From positions 62,001 to 126,000 of the forward strand of contig NZ_AP023087.1 in the NCBI RefSeq assembly GCF_045862395.1: a stretch of DNA of 64,000 nucleotides, given 5' to 3'. Source of the DNA: Marinicellulosiphila megalodicopiae (GTDB lineage: Bacteria > Pseudomonadota > Gammaproteobacteria > Pseudomonadales > Natronospirillaceae). Of this stretch, positions 44,948 through 54,493 are shown one piece after another. The stretch's first letter is position 1. Every line of letters starts with the position of its first letter. Position numbers and translations under genes: made by a program. The notes under the pieces were generated by a model. The model was given only the letters and a program-made list of their open reading frames with translations, was not told the origin of the DNA and did not search any database.

Positions 44948-45154
44948 ATGTCATTGATTTTACCATCAACTCACAAATCTTCATTCAAACAACGATTCAA
45001 AACCACCAGCCTAATGGCAGCGATTATTGTGGTCGGTACGTTTTCATCCTGTGGTACGGATTCCGCTGATAAGGATGACGACAATGACGGAATCATCAAT
45101 TCCCAAGACGCGTTTCCCAACAACAAGGACAGGCAACTAAATAAAAATCAATGA
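44948..45154 (+). pseudogene. Truncated calcium-repeat lipoprotein gene
   Basis: 68 codons with ribosome binding site AAAGGAATCC. A signal peptide ends in lipobox GTFSSC, so the product is a lipoprotein. After the cysteine comes a thrombospondin-type-3-like calcium motif DKDDDNDGIINSQDAFP. The frame then runs into the repeat that flanks the transposase (from 45118) and stops at 45154. Such motifs normally occur in tandem within longer proteins, so this is probably the 5' stub of a longer gene cut by the insertion or duplication. A short live lipoprotein remains possible. Confidence 0.6.
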
Positions 45155-45972
45155 CATCTAAAAATAAATAAGGCACATATTTTAGAAAATATGATGCCTT
45201 AACAAATTAATCTGTTAAAAAAGAGATCACACAGAGGGAATTGCTACAATTATCGAGCATTGCTCAAATCGAAGGCGCAGGGAATTCAATCAAAATTTAT
45301 TGATTCGAATAAAAGCTAATAAAATATGTATGAATAATAAAAAAGGAAGCTAAAGCCCAAGAACACTTAATGATTTCACCCAGCCACAAGCTCGCTTAAG
45401 TCCAAATTTAGAAAAATGCTGATCGATACTGGATGCTTTGCCAATTAAGTTAGCAAAGCTATTGTTGATATTCAGTGACGCATTTAAAAACAACGTTTCG
45501 GACAAATCGAGTCGAGTTAAAAACCAACAACAAGGACAGGCAACTAAATAAAAACCAATGACATCTAAACAACAACAAGGACAGGCAACTAAATAAAAAC
45601 CAATGACATCTAAAAATAAATAAGGCACATATTTTAGAAAATATGATGCCTTAACAAATTAATCTGTTAAAAAAGAGATCACACAGAGGGAATTGCTACA
45701 ATTATCGAGCATTGCTCAAATCGAAGGCGCAGGGAATTCAATCAAAATTTATTGATTCGAATAAAAGCTAATAAAATATGTATGAATAATAAAAAAGGAA
45801 GCTAAAGCCCAAGAACACTTAATGATTTCACCCAGCCACAAGCTCGCTTGAGTCCAAATTTAGAAAAATGCTGATCGATACTGGATGCTTTGCCAATTAA
45901 GTTAGCAAAGCTATTGTTGATATTCAGTGACGCATTTAAAAACAACGTTTCGGACAAATCGAGTCGAGTTAA
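45118..45972. repeat. Recent segmental duplication at the transposase 3' end
   Basis: 403 bp at 45118-45520 are repeated almost identically at 45570-45972 (offset 452 bp). The few differences include CTTAAG versus CTTGAG. A 45-bp subunit (CAACAACAAGGACAGGCAAC...) occurs three times, at 45118, 45525 and 45570, the last two in tandem. The duplicated block contains the 3' end of the transposase and its downstream flank. Confidence 0.9.
45350..45520 (-). pseudogene. Duplicated 3' fragment of the RAYT transposase
   Basis: Encodes the last 56 or so residues of the neighbouring transposase (TRLDLSETLFLNASLNINNS to SLSVLGL), with no transposase start. The frame continues upstream through the 45-bp repeat, giving an artificial 92-codon ORF with a repeated LDVIGFYLVACPCC segment. 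Confidence 0.85.
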
Positions 45973-46788
45973 TATGTCGGGTAATTCACTATCGATTTTT
46001 CCTTTTTTACTTTCTGCACATTGTTTTCCTGTCCAGTCTACTAATTCTAAATACGCCTTAGTTGAAATTTGAATGTGGGTTTTACAGTGTTTTGAAAGAG
46101 GTAATAAATCATTCGGTTGATCTTTTACTAGATTAGAATGGTTTGATTTTTTAAAGCACTCACTTCTTTTTTTGATTGATGTATATTCAGATTCTTCAGG
46201 TGTTTTAGTCATTTGAGCGCGCACAGGATTTAAATCTACATAAACCATGGCGGCTAATAATCCTTCATCGTCTAAAATCGCTTTTGATTTATATCGACCC
46301 TCCCAAAATTTGCCTGTGCAGTTATCTTCAATATTTGAGAGTCTAGAAATCGGCTCATTAATATTTTTCATAAACCAACCAATATTAATCAATCGATTAC
46401 GCCAAATTTCAACGGTTTCGGCTAGCAAAATACGTTCTTGTGGGTTGAGTTTAGAGCCATCTAAAAACGCTCTAGAGATCATCGTACCCGTATACAATTG
46501 ATGCCAGCGCTTGATTACCTCGGCAGCAGACCAAGACTCAGCCTGTTTAACGTTCACGCTAATCACCAAATGATAATGGTTATTCATGATTGCATATGAG
46601 GCGATATCAATTGCAAATATGCTGGGCAGTTTTAATAAAATATCTTCAACCCATGCACGGCGATGCTCAAAATCTTGGTTGGTATACTCATCTTTACCGC
46701 ACAGAAATGCGCGACGCACGCAACGGCAGGTAATTAAGTATTTTGTAGTAGCAGTATAATTTACTAGGCGTTTTCTCGCTTTTGTCAT
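45802..46788 (-). mobile_element. Y1 (HUH) transposase, RAYT-like
   Basis: 328 aa from ATG 46788, preceded by TAGGAATCA; an in-frame ATG at 46812 is less likely. Single-strand transposase of the IS200/RAYT superfamily: the HUH motif reads NNHYHLVISV, and the helix carrying the nucleophilic Tyr is probably around AAMVYVDLNPVRAQM. The N-terminal TKYLITCRCVRRAFLCGKD is typical of the large REP-associated subgroup. AGGACAGGC is found beyond the 3' end (45125) and its inverse GCCTGTCCT beyond the 5' end (46908, 47006, 47063), possible element ends. The gene appears intact. REP-like hairpins lie next to it. Confidence 0.88.
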
Positions 46789-46849
46789 GTTGATTCCTAA
46801 TTGATTAATCAAATGACAACAAATTCAATCCATTTGAATTATGTTGTCT

Positions 46850-47127
46850 TTATATTTATAAAATGATAGATCGATTGTGAGAGTTGTCAAATTATTTTAA
46901 TTAGCCTGTCCTTTTAAGTTACTTTTAAGTTCTTCTTTTAAGTTCAAGTTCCATATTTATAAAATGATAGATCGATTGTGAGGGTTGTCAAATTATTTTA
47001 TTTAGCCTGTCCTTTTTAATTGATACTTTTTAATTGCTCTCTTTTTAATTCTTTAGCCTGTCCTTTTTAATTCTTTCTTTTTAATTCTTCCTTTTTAATT
47101 CTTACTTTTTAATTCCTTTTTAATTCT
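46850..47127. repeat. Direct repeats and slippage-type tandem array upstream of the transposase
   Basis: About 65 bp starting ATATTTATAAAATGATAGAT are present twice, at about 46852-46917 and 46952-47016, each ending in AGCCTGTCCTTTT. The copies are followed by short tandem arrays: TTTTAAGTTMY units after copy 1, and CTTTTTAATTCTT-like units from 47009 to 47127. There are no genes here. Together with the 3' duplication they show a locus prone to copying. Confidence 0.8.
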
Positions 47128-47202
47128 GTTTAAATTTAATTCACATACTGCAATGACTCTCAGGCAACACTCTATTTCCATTTTAAAATTCAAGCCATAA
47201 AA

Positions 47203-47231
47203 AGGCCGATATTAATTTAATAATATCAGCC
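47203..47231. other. Hairpin in the spacer
   Basis: GGCCGATATTA / TAATATCAGCC stem (one G.U) followed 14 bp later by seven T. A weak terminator candidate for rightward transcription. The rest of 47128-47304 shows nothing. Confidence 0.4.
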
Positions 47232-47304
47232 TAATGCAGTATTTTTTTGTCAAGATTCTAGACCTAACAGCTTTTCTTTAGGAAAGTGCAACGTATCTGT
47301 AAAT

Positions 47305-47337
47305 CAAAAAAAAGCCCGCTAATGAGCAGGCTTTGAT
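47305..47337 (-). terminator. Terminator of the G8 lipoprotein gene
   Basis: On the minus strand, AGCCTGC-TCATTA-GCGGGCT is followed by eight T, 22 bp beyond the stop codon. Confidence 0.88.
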
Positions 47338-47358
47338 TTAATGAATAGAGGTTATTTA

Positions 47359-50300
47359 TTAAAAAAGGATATCGACTCTATCATTAACACCTAACTGGAC
47401 AGAGTTTGAAGTTGTTTTAAATTTGATATGCATAACATTACCTGATTTAAACCAAGCTTGGCCAGCATGATTTTTCAGTGCATTTAATGAATTAACTTGC
47501 ACCCAACCCGTTTTAGTAATTTTGGCGGTTGGTTTTAAGTTCTTCAATGCAATCATCGCGGTATCGCCAACCTCATAACCATACTCCATGGATAATGGAA
47601 GCGTGGTTAATGATTTTAATGCGCCTGTTGTAAATTCATTTTCAAAATCTAATTCCAAATGATAATCGGTTTTATTTAACGGAATATAAACTTTGTAAAA
47701 TTTACGAGCGACATGCATTAATGTATTTTTTGTGACACCCGCTAAGTCAGAACGTGTCGTAGCAATACCCGGTAATTTATTGATATCACTCGTTCTAATT
47801 AATAGCTGGCCGTAATAATAAGGACATAATACCCCATCATCTTTTGACGCTTTACTTGCCACACAGCTGTCATCAATCATTAATGGTGATTTAGGAGTAA
47901 TGGACCAGCGACCAGGCTTACCGCTTATGCTGCCATCATAATCTCGAATAACATTTGCTGAGGTAGCCACATTGCTAGAGTTTTCATTACCCACTGACAG
48001 CATCAAATCTGAGTTATCACGAGTAAGATTAGTCACCCCTTGATACATAAATGTTACACCACCACCTACTCGTACAAACATTGGGCTGTCCGCATTGTCT
48101 TGTGAGTAATTCACTAAGTGTGTGTTAGTGATTCGAGTACCAAAATCATAAATACCAAATGCTGCGCGAGTAACAGGTTTACTGCCCGCTAATTTAGAGT
48201 TTGAAACAAATAATGAATCATCAATAAAGGCTGGGAAGGCAGATACAAACGCCGCTCGTTTAGAATTAATACCCGTTGAATACCCAGTGTCTAAGACCTT
48301 GATATTTTTAAAACGGTGGTATCTGTTACAAGGCCAAATTGCGCCTATGCCACCAAAATAAACCGTTAGGTTTTCAATTAATGCACCATTAACATTGGTT
48401 GGCTCATAACCAGGGCGACCTTCACTTCTGCTACAAATTGACAAAGCCATACCCGATGAATGCACGGTATTATCTTTAAATTTAGCAAAATCAGATTTTC
48501 TTGGATTATAATTTTTAGCTTCAGCTAATGCAGCACTATCCCCAGTTACTTTATCTTCTGTGTCATACCAATAACCAAGGCCATCTGATCCCGCTGCTGC
48601 ATTATTAGTGAAGGTATTGTTACCATTTGAAATCCAAAAAGAAGCCGGACCTTGTGACGCTGGCCCTTTTTCAAAATCACTAGGAATTAACGCATCTGCC
48701 TCAGGAGGTCTGGTTGCCCATAACACTAAGTTATGATCAAACGTATTGCCTTGCTCAATGCCGTCTTCTAAGAAAATACCGTGACCGACATGTTTGTAAC
48801 ATACGTTATCTGATACAACAGTGTTGTGAGTACCATGTACGGTGATACAACGGTTATAACTGTTTTTAATCACGCTATTTTTTATAAACTGTCCAGTAGC
48901 ATCTTGCACCATGTGCCAATGGAATGGATAACGACCTTTTAAGCCATACTGGCCCATTCGATCCATTTCAACCCCAGAAAGATAAGCTTGTGAATTGATC
49001 ATCACCATCACATGACCACCATATTTGTCATCATTTGACTGAATATCACCTCTGATTTTAATATTTCGAGTCAACAAACCAACCTCAGCGCGAGTGTTCA
49101 CGTCCCATCCGCGTGTGTCATTAAAGTAAGATTGAATTTCACCAAAATGCTTATATTTTAAAGGGGCTTTTAAATCCACAATTAGGCCGTCTATTTTTTC
49201 AATAGTAACGGTTTCTGCTTGTTTATAGTCTTGAGAAGTTGATGTAATCACTAACTGGTCACCTGCTCTCCAATCAGTTGTTTCACTTAATACTATTTGT
49301 TGCGCGTCTTTTGCAGCCGTTTCATCTAAATGAATCCAGCTGGTTCTTTCTTGTCCATGCAAATTCAACACACCACCCATCATGACACCAATTAACTTGG
49401 TACCCATACCCGAGCCATCTTTTGCTACATTGGCAGGTTTAGCGCCCGTTAAGGTGATGTTTAGTTTGTTTGTAAATGGCTTTAATTCAGTACCACAAGT
49501 AAATTCACCATGTACCATAATCGAATCAGCAGTGATATTTAAGTTTTGCTCTGCACAACGTAACTCACCATTAATTTGTAATGATTTAAGGGTAATGTTT
49601 TGGTCTAACATGACTTTCATATTTTTAGTAATGGTCACTGAGCTGCCATTTGCAGGTACATTACCGCCCCAAGTTTCAGGATCACTCCAAACTTTAAACC
49701 CTGCTGGTAACGCTGGTTCTTCAACAGTAGGAACTTCATAAGGCTGGATATTAAATAGATCAATGTTCAATCCACCTTCTACAAACAATAAACGCAATGT
49801 ATGTACTTTATTTCTGGTTAATGCAATTGGACCACTTATCACCGTACTATAGGCTGTCCAACCATTTGATGGGGCGCTGACTGTAGATTGAAGATTGCCA
49901 TCAATTTCAATCGCTAGGTTTTTGTTTTCATTTGCTGAAGCAAGTTTTAGCTCCAGTTGGAAGTTGCCACTTGTTTTTGATTGAATTTTAAATTCTAACC
50001 ACTCATCTTTTTGAGTGTAACCAATGGCGCATTCGCTGCCATTGGAGTTATTAATAATCACTTGGTCGACTGCTTGATCAGAAGGGCCACAGTTACCTAA
50101 ATTTTCAGCGGTTGTATCAAAGGCATTAATGTAGCTTTCCGCTTCAATTTTATTTGCAGGTACATCAATAACATGATCGATTGGTGGCGCGACATTATAA
50201 AATGTCTGCTCAATATATTGAGCAAGTGTTTTTGCACAATCTGTAACACATAAGCTTGGATTAGCAGTAGGCATTGACGTTTCAATCGTTGAAATTAAGG

Positions 50301-51141
50301 TATTGTTTTCAATTAAAGAAGCTAAATTCGTATATTGAGCCCCGTCGCTATGACAATTTGTACAATTTTTAGATTTAAATAACGCTTGTGCCTCCATTAA
50401 ATCAAAATCGGATTCAATCACTTGTATATAACAGGCTTTAACAACACCCTTAATTGGATCTGATCCAAAAGACGCATTAGAACATCCAACATTTTCATTT
50501 TGATCTAAAAGAAAAACAAATTGGTCAGAAGCGCCATACGCTAGATTAACCGTACTGTAATTAGACGTATCGACTTCGATCATATCGCCTTCATTAGCGA
50601 TAAATGCATAACCTTCAGGAATCATTAATTCTGATTGGGTCTCAGTTTCAGTTTGAGTACCAGAATCGGTCATTGTGTTTGTGTTGTTTGAAGTATCTGT
50701 TTGAGTGTCAGTACCGGTTGTAGAGTCTGTATTTGTTTGAGTGTTCGTTGCTGTATTTTCAGAAGTGTTTGTAGTCGTGTTTGTTTTTGTCTCAATACTA
50801 GTATTGGTTTGAGTATTGTCGTCTGTAGCCGTGGCGACAGTTTGTGTTTGTGTATCCACAGGCATTGTTGTTTGGGTTGAAGTTAAACTATTGGTGTCAA
50901 TATTTGATTGCTCATTGCTAGTATCTACTTGAGAATCAGTTTGAGTTAATATGTCGCTTTGGGTAATGGTCGAATTAACGTTGTTATTTTCTATACCATT
51001 AGGCTGAGTATCGTCCGATTGACATGACACCAAAGCCACACTTGTTATTATCATCAATAATGAGATGTTATCTTTAATGCTCGATTTTACAAACTTTCCA
51101 ACACTGCTAATGCAATTGGGTAAAGTGTTTTTAATTTTCAT
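47359..51141 (-). CDS. Large lipoprotein: heme c motif, CBM6-like, G8 and beta-helix regions
   Basis: 1,260 aa from ATG 51141 (AGAGG upstream). The signal peptide ends in lipobox VALVSC. A roughly 130-residue Thr/Gln/Asn/Asp-rich linker follows. C260-x-x-C263-H264 (NCTNCHSDG) is a c-type heme-binding motif in a small cytochrome-like segment. A CBM6-like domain spans about 330-470 (KIEAESYINAFDTT, DEWLEFKIQSK). A G8 domain (VWSDPETWGGNVPANGSSVT, about 485-585) leads into a parallel beta-helix (RYPFHWHMVQDATGQFIKNS, HGTHNTVVSDNVCYKHVGHG) like CEMIP/TMEM2-type proteins. The closest eukaryotic relatives of the G8-helix part act on hyaluronan. The likely role is surface polysaccharide binding or processing, with electron transfer through the heme. 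Function is inferred. Confidence 0.85.
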   Translation of the reverse strand: MKIKNTLPNCISSVGKFVKSSIKDNISLLMIITSVALVSCQSDDTQPNGIENNNVNSTITQSDILTQTDSQVDTSNEQSNIDTNSLTSTQTTMPVDTQTQTVATATDDNTQTNTSIETKTNTTTNTSENTATNTQTNTDSTTGTDTQTDTSNNTNTMTDSGTQTETETQSELMIPEGYAFIANEGDMIEVDTSNYSTVNLAYGASDQFVFLLDQNENVGCSNASFGSDPIKGVVKACYIQVIESDFDLMEAQALFKSKNCTNCHSDGAQYTNLASLIENNTLISTIETSMPTANPSLCVTDCAKTLAQYIEQTFYNVAPPIDHVIDVPANKIEAESYINAFDTTAENLGNCGPSDQAVDQVIINNSNGSECAIGYTQKDEWLEFKIQSKTSGNFQLELKLASANENKNLAIEIDGNLQSTVSAPSNGWTAYSTVISGPIALTRNKVHTLRLLFVEGGLNIDLFNIQPYEVPTVEEPALPAGFKVWSDPETWGGNVPANGSSVTITKNMKVMLDQNITLKSLQINGELRCAEQNLNITADSIMVHGEFTCGTELKPFTNKLNITLTGAKPANVAKDGSGMGTKLIGVMMGGVLNLHGQERTSWIHLDETAAKDAQQIVLSETTDWRAGDQLVITSTSQDYKQAETVTIEKIDGLIVDLKAPLKYKHFGEIQSYFNDTRGWDVNTRAEVGLLTRNIKIRGDIQSNDDKYGGHVMVMINSQAYLSGVEMDRMGQYGLKGRYPFHWHMVQDATGQFIKNSVIKNSYNRCITVHGTHNTVVSDNVCYKHVGHGIFLEDGIEQGNTFDHNLVLWATRPPEADALIPSDFEKGPASQGPASFWISNGNNTFTNNAAAGSDGLGYWYDTEDKVTGDSAALAEAKNYNPRKSDFAKFKDNTVHSSGMALSICSRSEGRPGYEPTNVNGALIENLTVYFGGIGAIWPCNRYHRFKNIKVLDTGYSTGINSKRAAFVSAFPAFIDDSLFVSNSKLAGSKPVTRAAFGIYDFGTRITNTHLVNYSQDNADSPMFVRVGGGVTFMYQGVTNLTRDNSDLMLSVGNENSSNVATSANVIRDYDGSISGKPGRWSITPKSPLMIDDSCVASKASKDDGVLCPYYYGQLLIRTSDINKLPGIATTRSDLAGVTKNTLMHVARKFYKVYIPLNKTDYHLELDFENEFTTGALKSLTTLPLSMEYGYEVGDTAMIALKNLKPTAKITKTGWVQVNSLNALKNHAGQAWFKSGNVMHIKFKTTSNSVQLGVNDRVDILF

Positions 51142-51162
51142 TTCAACCTCTAAAATAATCAA

Positions 51163-52264
51163 CGTCTGCTAATAATAAAATTTAATTAAAAAATATTTTT
51201 TAATTTATAGTTTTATTTTAAAAGTAATGTTATCACCTCGATCGAATTTCATTAGTAACTATCATTAAAATTTATGCGCCTTAATTCTCAAATAATTATA
51301 ATATAATGAAAAAAAATACTTAATATATTGAAAAATATAACTATTTACCCTCTGCGTGTTAGTTTTTTAATCTAACAAACCTCGTGTTATTTAACAAAGA
51401 ATCTACATAACAAAACAAATTTTTCAATTTGCTACAATTTGTAATAAATCTTATATAATAGTGTTTTTTTACAATAAATTTCTATTAACACTAATTAAAA
51501 AAATCATATCCACTGATATTTGTCTGAGTACATATTTGGGTTTGTATTCCTTAAATATATGTAAATAAATTTTTTTATGGATGACTGGCTTCTATTATTT
51601 GTAACGTAAGTGTTGATGTTTATATGAATACTTCTATTTCTATTTCATAGATTCCTAAAAAAATATACTTCGTTATTAAGGACCTCTGAAATAGAAAGAT
51701 TTTTTCAGCGAGTCATTTAGACGCAAAGTGCACGGCGATCGTCGAAGCTAAATGACGAGTCCTTTTCGAGGCAATGACAGGTTTTATGCTCTTGCAAAAC
51801 CTAAGTACTGGCATCCTTGCCAACAACAAAGCAATTTGTGCCTAAATGGCTCGCCCCGGCAATTGCTCATGCATTACTCTAATCTTTGGCATCCATACCA
51901 AGATACGGGACTTTCTAAATCAGAGATTCCTTAAATAATTTTCAGAATCATATTAAGTGGACACATAAAATTTCTACAAATAATCGAGTTATTTATGTCG
52001 GCGGTTTGTTTTGATTTGATTTGGGTACTCACAATAAACTGGTTTTAAATTTCTGTGTCAGCCTGAAGGAGTTAGTCGGTATCAATTTTAAACAGGAAGA
52101 TAAGACATTATTTTAAACACGGAAAATATGACACCATTTTAAACAATAAAACTAATCTCGCATTTTGAATAAAATAACTATTAATATTGAAATTCTCCAT
52201 GTTAGACTCAATTCACATTTTTATATTATTTTATAACAATCTTTTATTATTTTTGGAGAATTAC
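51163..52264. other. 1.1-kb intergenic region
   Basis: Very AT-rich from 51163 to 51650, with no gene visible. A MITE-like element occupies about 51680-51930. At 52100-52150 two short related units (AAGATAAGACATTATTTTAA, AAATATGACACCATTTTAAA) repeat. A 60-codon frame at 51752-51934 lies inside the MITE-like element and is not credible as a gene. Confidence 0.5.
51680..51930. mobile_element. MITE-like element with terminal inverted repeats
   Basis: The left end GGACCTCTGAAATAGAAAG at 51680 pairs with the right end, which reads GGAATCTCTGATTTAGAAAG on the minus strand (51911-51930). About 16 of 19 positions match with one gap. The interior is about 210 bp, more GC-rich than the surroundings, with no transposase. 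This fits a non-autonomous element or an internally deleted insertion sequence; the parent family is not identified. Confidence 0.5.
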
Positions 52265-52609
52265 ATGATCATTGAAGTGGGTGAAAAAGTACATGTGATG
52301 TATCGATCTTTATATGAAAAATCAATGCGTCGACATTTTATTGGAACGGTAACAGCAGCAAAAGATGCGTTGTGTCGTATTGAGGGCTATGTATTTATTT
52401 ACGATGATAAAAAAACTGAATTTGTTAGAAAGCCTGAACTGCGCACCACAATTATGGACCTAGCAGAAAGCGATTATATTGTTAATTTGATTGATTCAAA
52501 TGTCATCATCAGCGACATTCGATATAAATACGCCCAAGGCGTTGGGTTAGTGGCAAGCGACAATAAAGACTTTTCCCTAAACATCAATGAGTTTGGTGTT
52601 AAAAGTTAA
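52265..52609 (+). CDS. Small conserved-looking protein, unknown
   Basis: 114 aa from ATG 52265, chosen over an upstream TTG at 52187 because TGGAGAATTAC precedes it and the upstream residues are unlike protein. The sequence begins MIIEVGEKVHVMYRSLYEKS and continues RHFIGTVTAAKDALCRIEGY, suggesting a small beta-barrel; the C-terminal half is mixed. No signal peptide. I do not recognise the family. It has its own terminator. Confidence 0.7.
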   Translation: MIIEVGEKVHVMYRSLYEKSMRRHFIGTVTAAKDALCRIEGYVFIYDDKKTEFVRKPELRTTIMDLAESDYIVNLIDSNVIISDIRYKYAQGVGLVASDNKDFSLNINEFGVKS

Positions 52610-52622
52610 TTAAAAAATAAAA

Positions 52623-52662
52623 TCTAGAGTGAAAAAACTACGATGTTACTCACTCTAGAATT
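52623..52662. terminator. Bidirectional hairpin between convergent genes
   Basis: Perfect 10-bp stem TCTAGAGTGA / TCACTCTAGA with a 17-base loop between the convergent 114-aa gene and the SRPBCC gene. It has weak A/T runs on either side. Confidence 0.7.
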
Positions 52663-52686
52663 TCAAACATTACTTTACTTTTATGT

Positions 52687-53136
52687 TTACCGTGACTCGA
52701 CACTTCGCTTAATATCTTCTAAATCTTGCTGTATGAGTTTGACCATACTCTTTTTCATCAATGGCGTAAAAATAAACGATAATATTTTTGCTATGAATGT
52801 CTGCGCTTCGCCTGAAAACTCCATTGACAATTCAACTAATGTGCCTTTCTTTTGAACTTTCATGACACTGATATAAACCGCGCCTGAGTTTTCTGCCCGA
52901 GTTTGATAAAAGTGATTTTCTTCGCTATGAGTAATCCACATAGTTTCATCTGCTTCTTTACCAAACATTTTACGGGTTTCGCGCCACTTAAAACCCACTA
53001 AGCCTGATTCTGGACGCTCTAACACTTCAACATTCATAATACCTGTAATGGTGTCAGCACAATGTTCAATGTCTGTTATTTTTTGCCAAATCACATCTAT
53101 TGGCGCATCGATCATAATTGAGGTTTTCATTTTCAT
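52687..53136 (-). CDS. SRPBCC (START/Bet v1-fold) family protein
   Basis: 149 aa from ATG 53136; a GTG three codons upstream is possible. Typical opening SIMIDAPIDVIWQKITDIEH and central GFKWRETRKMFGKEADETMW. The C-terminal helix is FTPLMKKSMVKLIQQDLEDI. The fold forms a hydrophobic ligand pocket; family members bind or modify lipids and polyketides, and the ligand here is unknown. Monocistronic. Confidence 0.88.
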   Translation of the reverse strand: MKMKTSIMIDAPIDVIWQKITDIEHCADTITGIMNVEVLERPESGLVGFKWRETRKMFGKEADETMWITHSEENHFYQTRAENSGAVYISVMKVQKKGTLVELSMEFSGEAQTFIAKILSFIFTPLMKKSMVKLIQQDLEDIKRSVESR

Positions 53137-53145
53137 GATGGTCAC

Positions 53146-53483
53146 TAATTATTGTTAGAAAGTTGAGTAGTTAAATTAGCATAATTTAAAGGTATTTCAA
53201 TACTAATTTAAAGTGCGCGGGGTTTGTTCTTTTTTGAATCAAACAATTCCAGAACTAAACCCAGCCCTATCCCTAGCCCAAAAACCAAAACCAAAACCAA
53301 AACCTGACAAGTAGCAAACCTGTTTCGCATGACTTTTTGAGAATTACATTAACCTGAAGAAGGCATCGGTTTAAATATTAAACTTTGTAATGGCAAGTAT
53401 TTTATTTAGCCATATTACTTTAGAATATAAATTTTGGCTTTTCCCATCAACAATACACAAATATTTCACCTTAAAGGATCAAT
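53146..53483. other. Intergenic region with short tandem repeat
   Basis: 338 bp. The hexamer AAAACC is tandemly repeated about four times near 53281-53305. The rest shows no gene or clear promoter. Confidence 0.5.
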
Positions 53484-54488
53484 ATGTATACAGATGAAGA
53501 CTTAAATCAGGCAATACAAAAAGGGATATTTACCGCATCCGCTGTAGATGAATTTCGCCACACGGTATCCGACTCAAAATATACAATCTCTGCTGATGAA
53601 GAAAATTTCAATATGATTGGCGGATTCAACGACATATTTGTCGTGATCGCATGCTGTTTACTTTTATTTTCATCCCTTTTTGTATTGATTCCTATTACTG
53701 GTTTTTTTGGATTAATTATATTTGTGGCGACATCTTGGTGGTTAGCTGAAATTTTTGTTTTGAAAAGAAAAATGGCACTACCTGCTATCTTATTACTATT
53801 TGCCTTTGTAGGCGGGGTCTTTTCATTTGTTATTTCGATGTCATCAGACCTTTCGCACCCTTCATTATTTTCTATTATTTTAGCCACGTCTGCCTCGATG
53901 ATTGCAGCATTTTTTCATTGGAAACGCTTTAAAGTGCCCATTACTATCGCAGCGGGTACAGTTGCGTTGATTGCATTAATCGTTTCAATTTTTATAAGTA
54001 TTTTTCCAAATGAAGAAAAATGGATACTGACAATATTATCTATTTGCGGTATTGCGACTTTCTTTTTAGCCATGTATTGGGATGCATCAGACACTAAGCG
54101 CATCACCAATAAATCGGATGTTGCTTTTTGGTGTCATTTAATTGCTGCGCCATTATTCATTCATCCTGCCTTTACAAGTTTGGGCGTAATGGATGGAAAT
54201 GAAAACATGTTAAATATGCTTGGTGTGGTTATTTTATATTTAATAATGACGACATTATCCATTGCCATTGATCGTCGTGCTTTTATGGTCTCTTCGTTAG
54301 CTTATGTGCTTTATGCATTAACCACCATTTTGAAAAATTACGGTGATGTTGGATATAGTTTTGCATTAACAGGATTATTTATGGGGGCAATGTTATTGCT
54401 GTTATCTGTATTTTGGCAAACAACTCGATCATTTATTGTTAAAAAATTACCCATAAAAATTCGCAAATTACTTCCCGCAGTGAATTAA
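53484..54488 (+). CDS. Polytopic membrane protein, DUF2157/DUF4401-like
   Basis: 334 aa. A soluble N-terminal segment (MYTDEDLNQAIQKGIFTASA) is followed by about nine membrane spans beginning FVVIACCLLLFSSLFVLIPI. The N-terminal pattern of a short helical unit before the first span resembles DUF2157-type proteins; I am not certain of the family. AAAGGATCA precedes the ATG. It is followed at 5 bp by a small membrane protein and then an exported protein, probably one operon. Function unknown. Confidence 0.72.
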   Translation: MYTDEDLNQAIQKGIFTASAVDEFRHTVSDSKYTISADEENFNMIGGFNDIFVVIACCLLLFSSLFVLIPITGFFGLIIFVATSWWLAEIFVLKRKMALPAILLLFAFVGGVFSFVISMSSDLSHPSLFSIILATSASMIAAFFHWKRFKVPITIAAGTVALIALIVSIFISIFPNEEKWILTILSICGIATFFLAMYWDASDTKRITNKSDVAFWCHLIAAPLFIHPAFTSLGVMDGNENMLNMLGVVILYLIMTTLSIAIDRRAFMVSSLAYVLYALTTILKNYGDVGYSFALTGLFMGAMLLLLSVFWQTTRSFIVKKLPIKIRKLLPAVN

Positions 54489-54493
54489 TCAGA

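Noticed and set aside
45350..45628. 92-codon ORF with repeated LDVIGFYLVACPCC segment
   Set aside because: It is built from the duplicated transposase 3' end read through the 45-bp repeat. It has no ribosome binding site or independent identity.
51752..51934. 60-codon ORF in the 51-52 kb spacer
   Set aside because: Lies within the MITE-like element, starts without a ribosome binding site, and ends in the terminal repeat.
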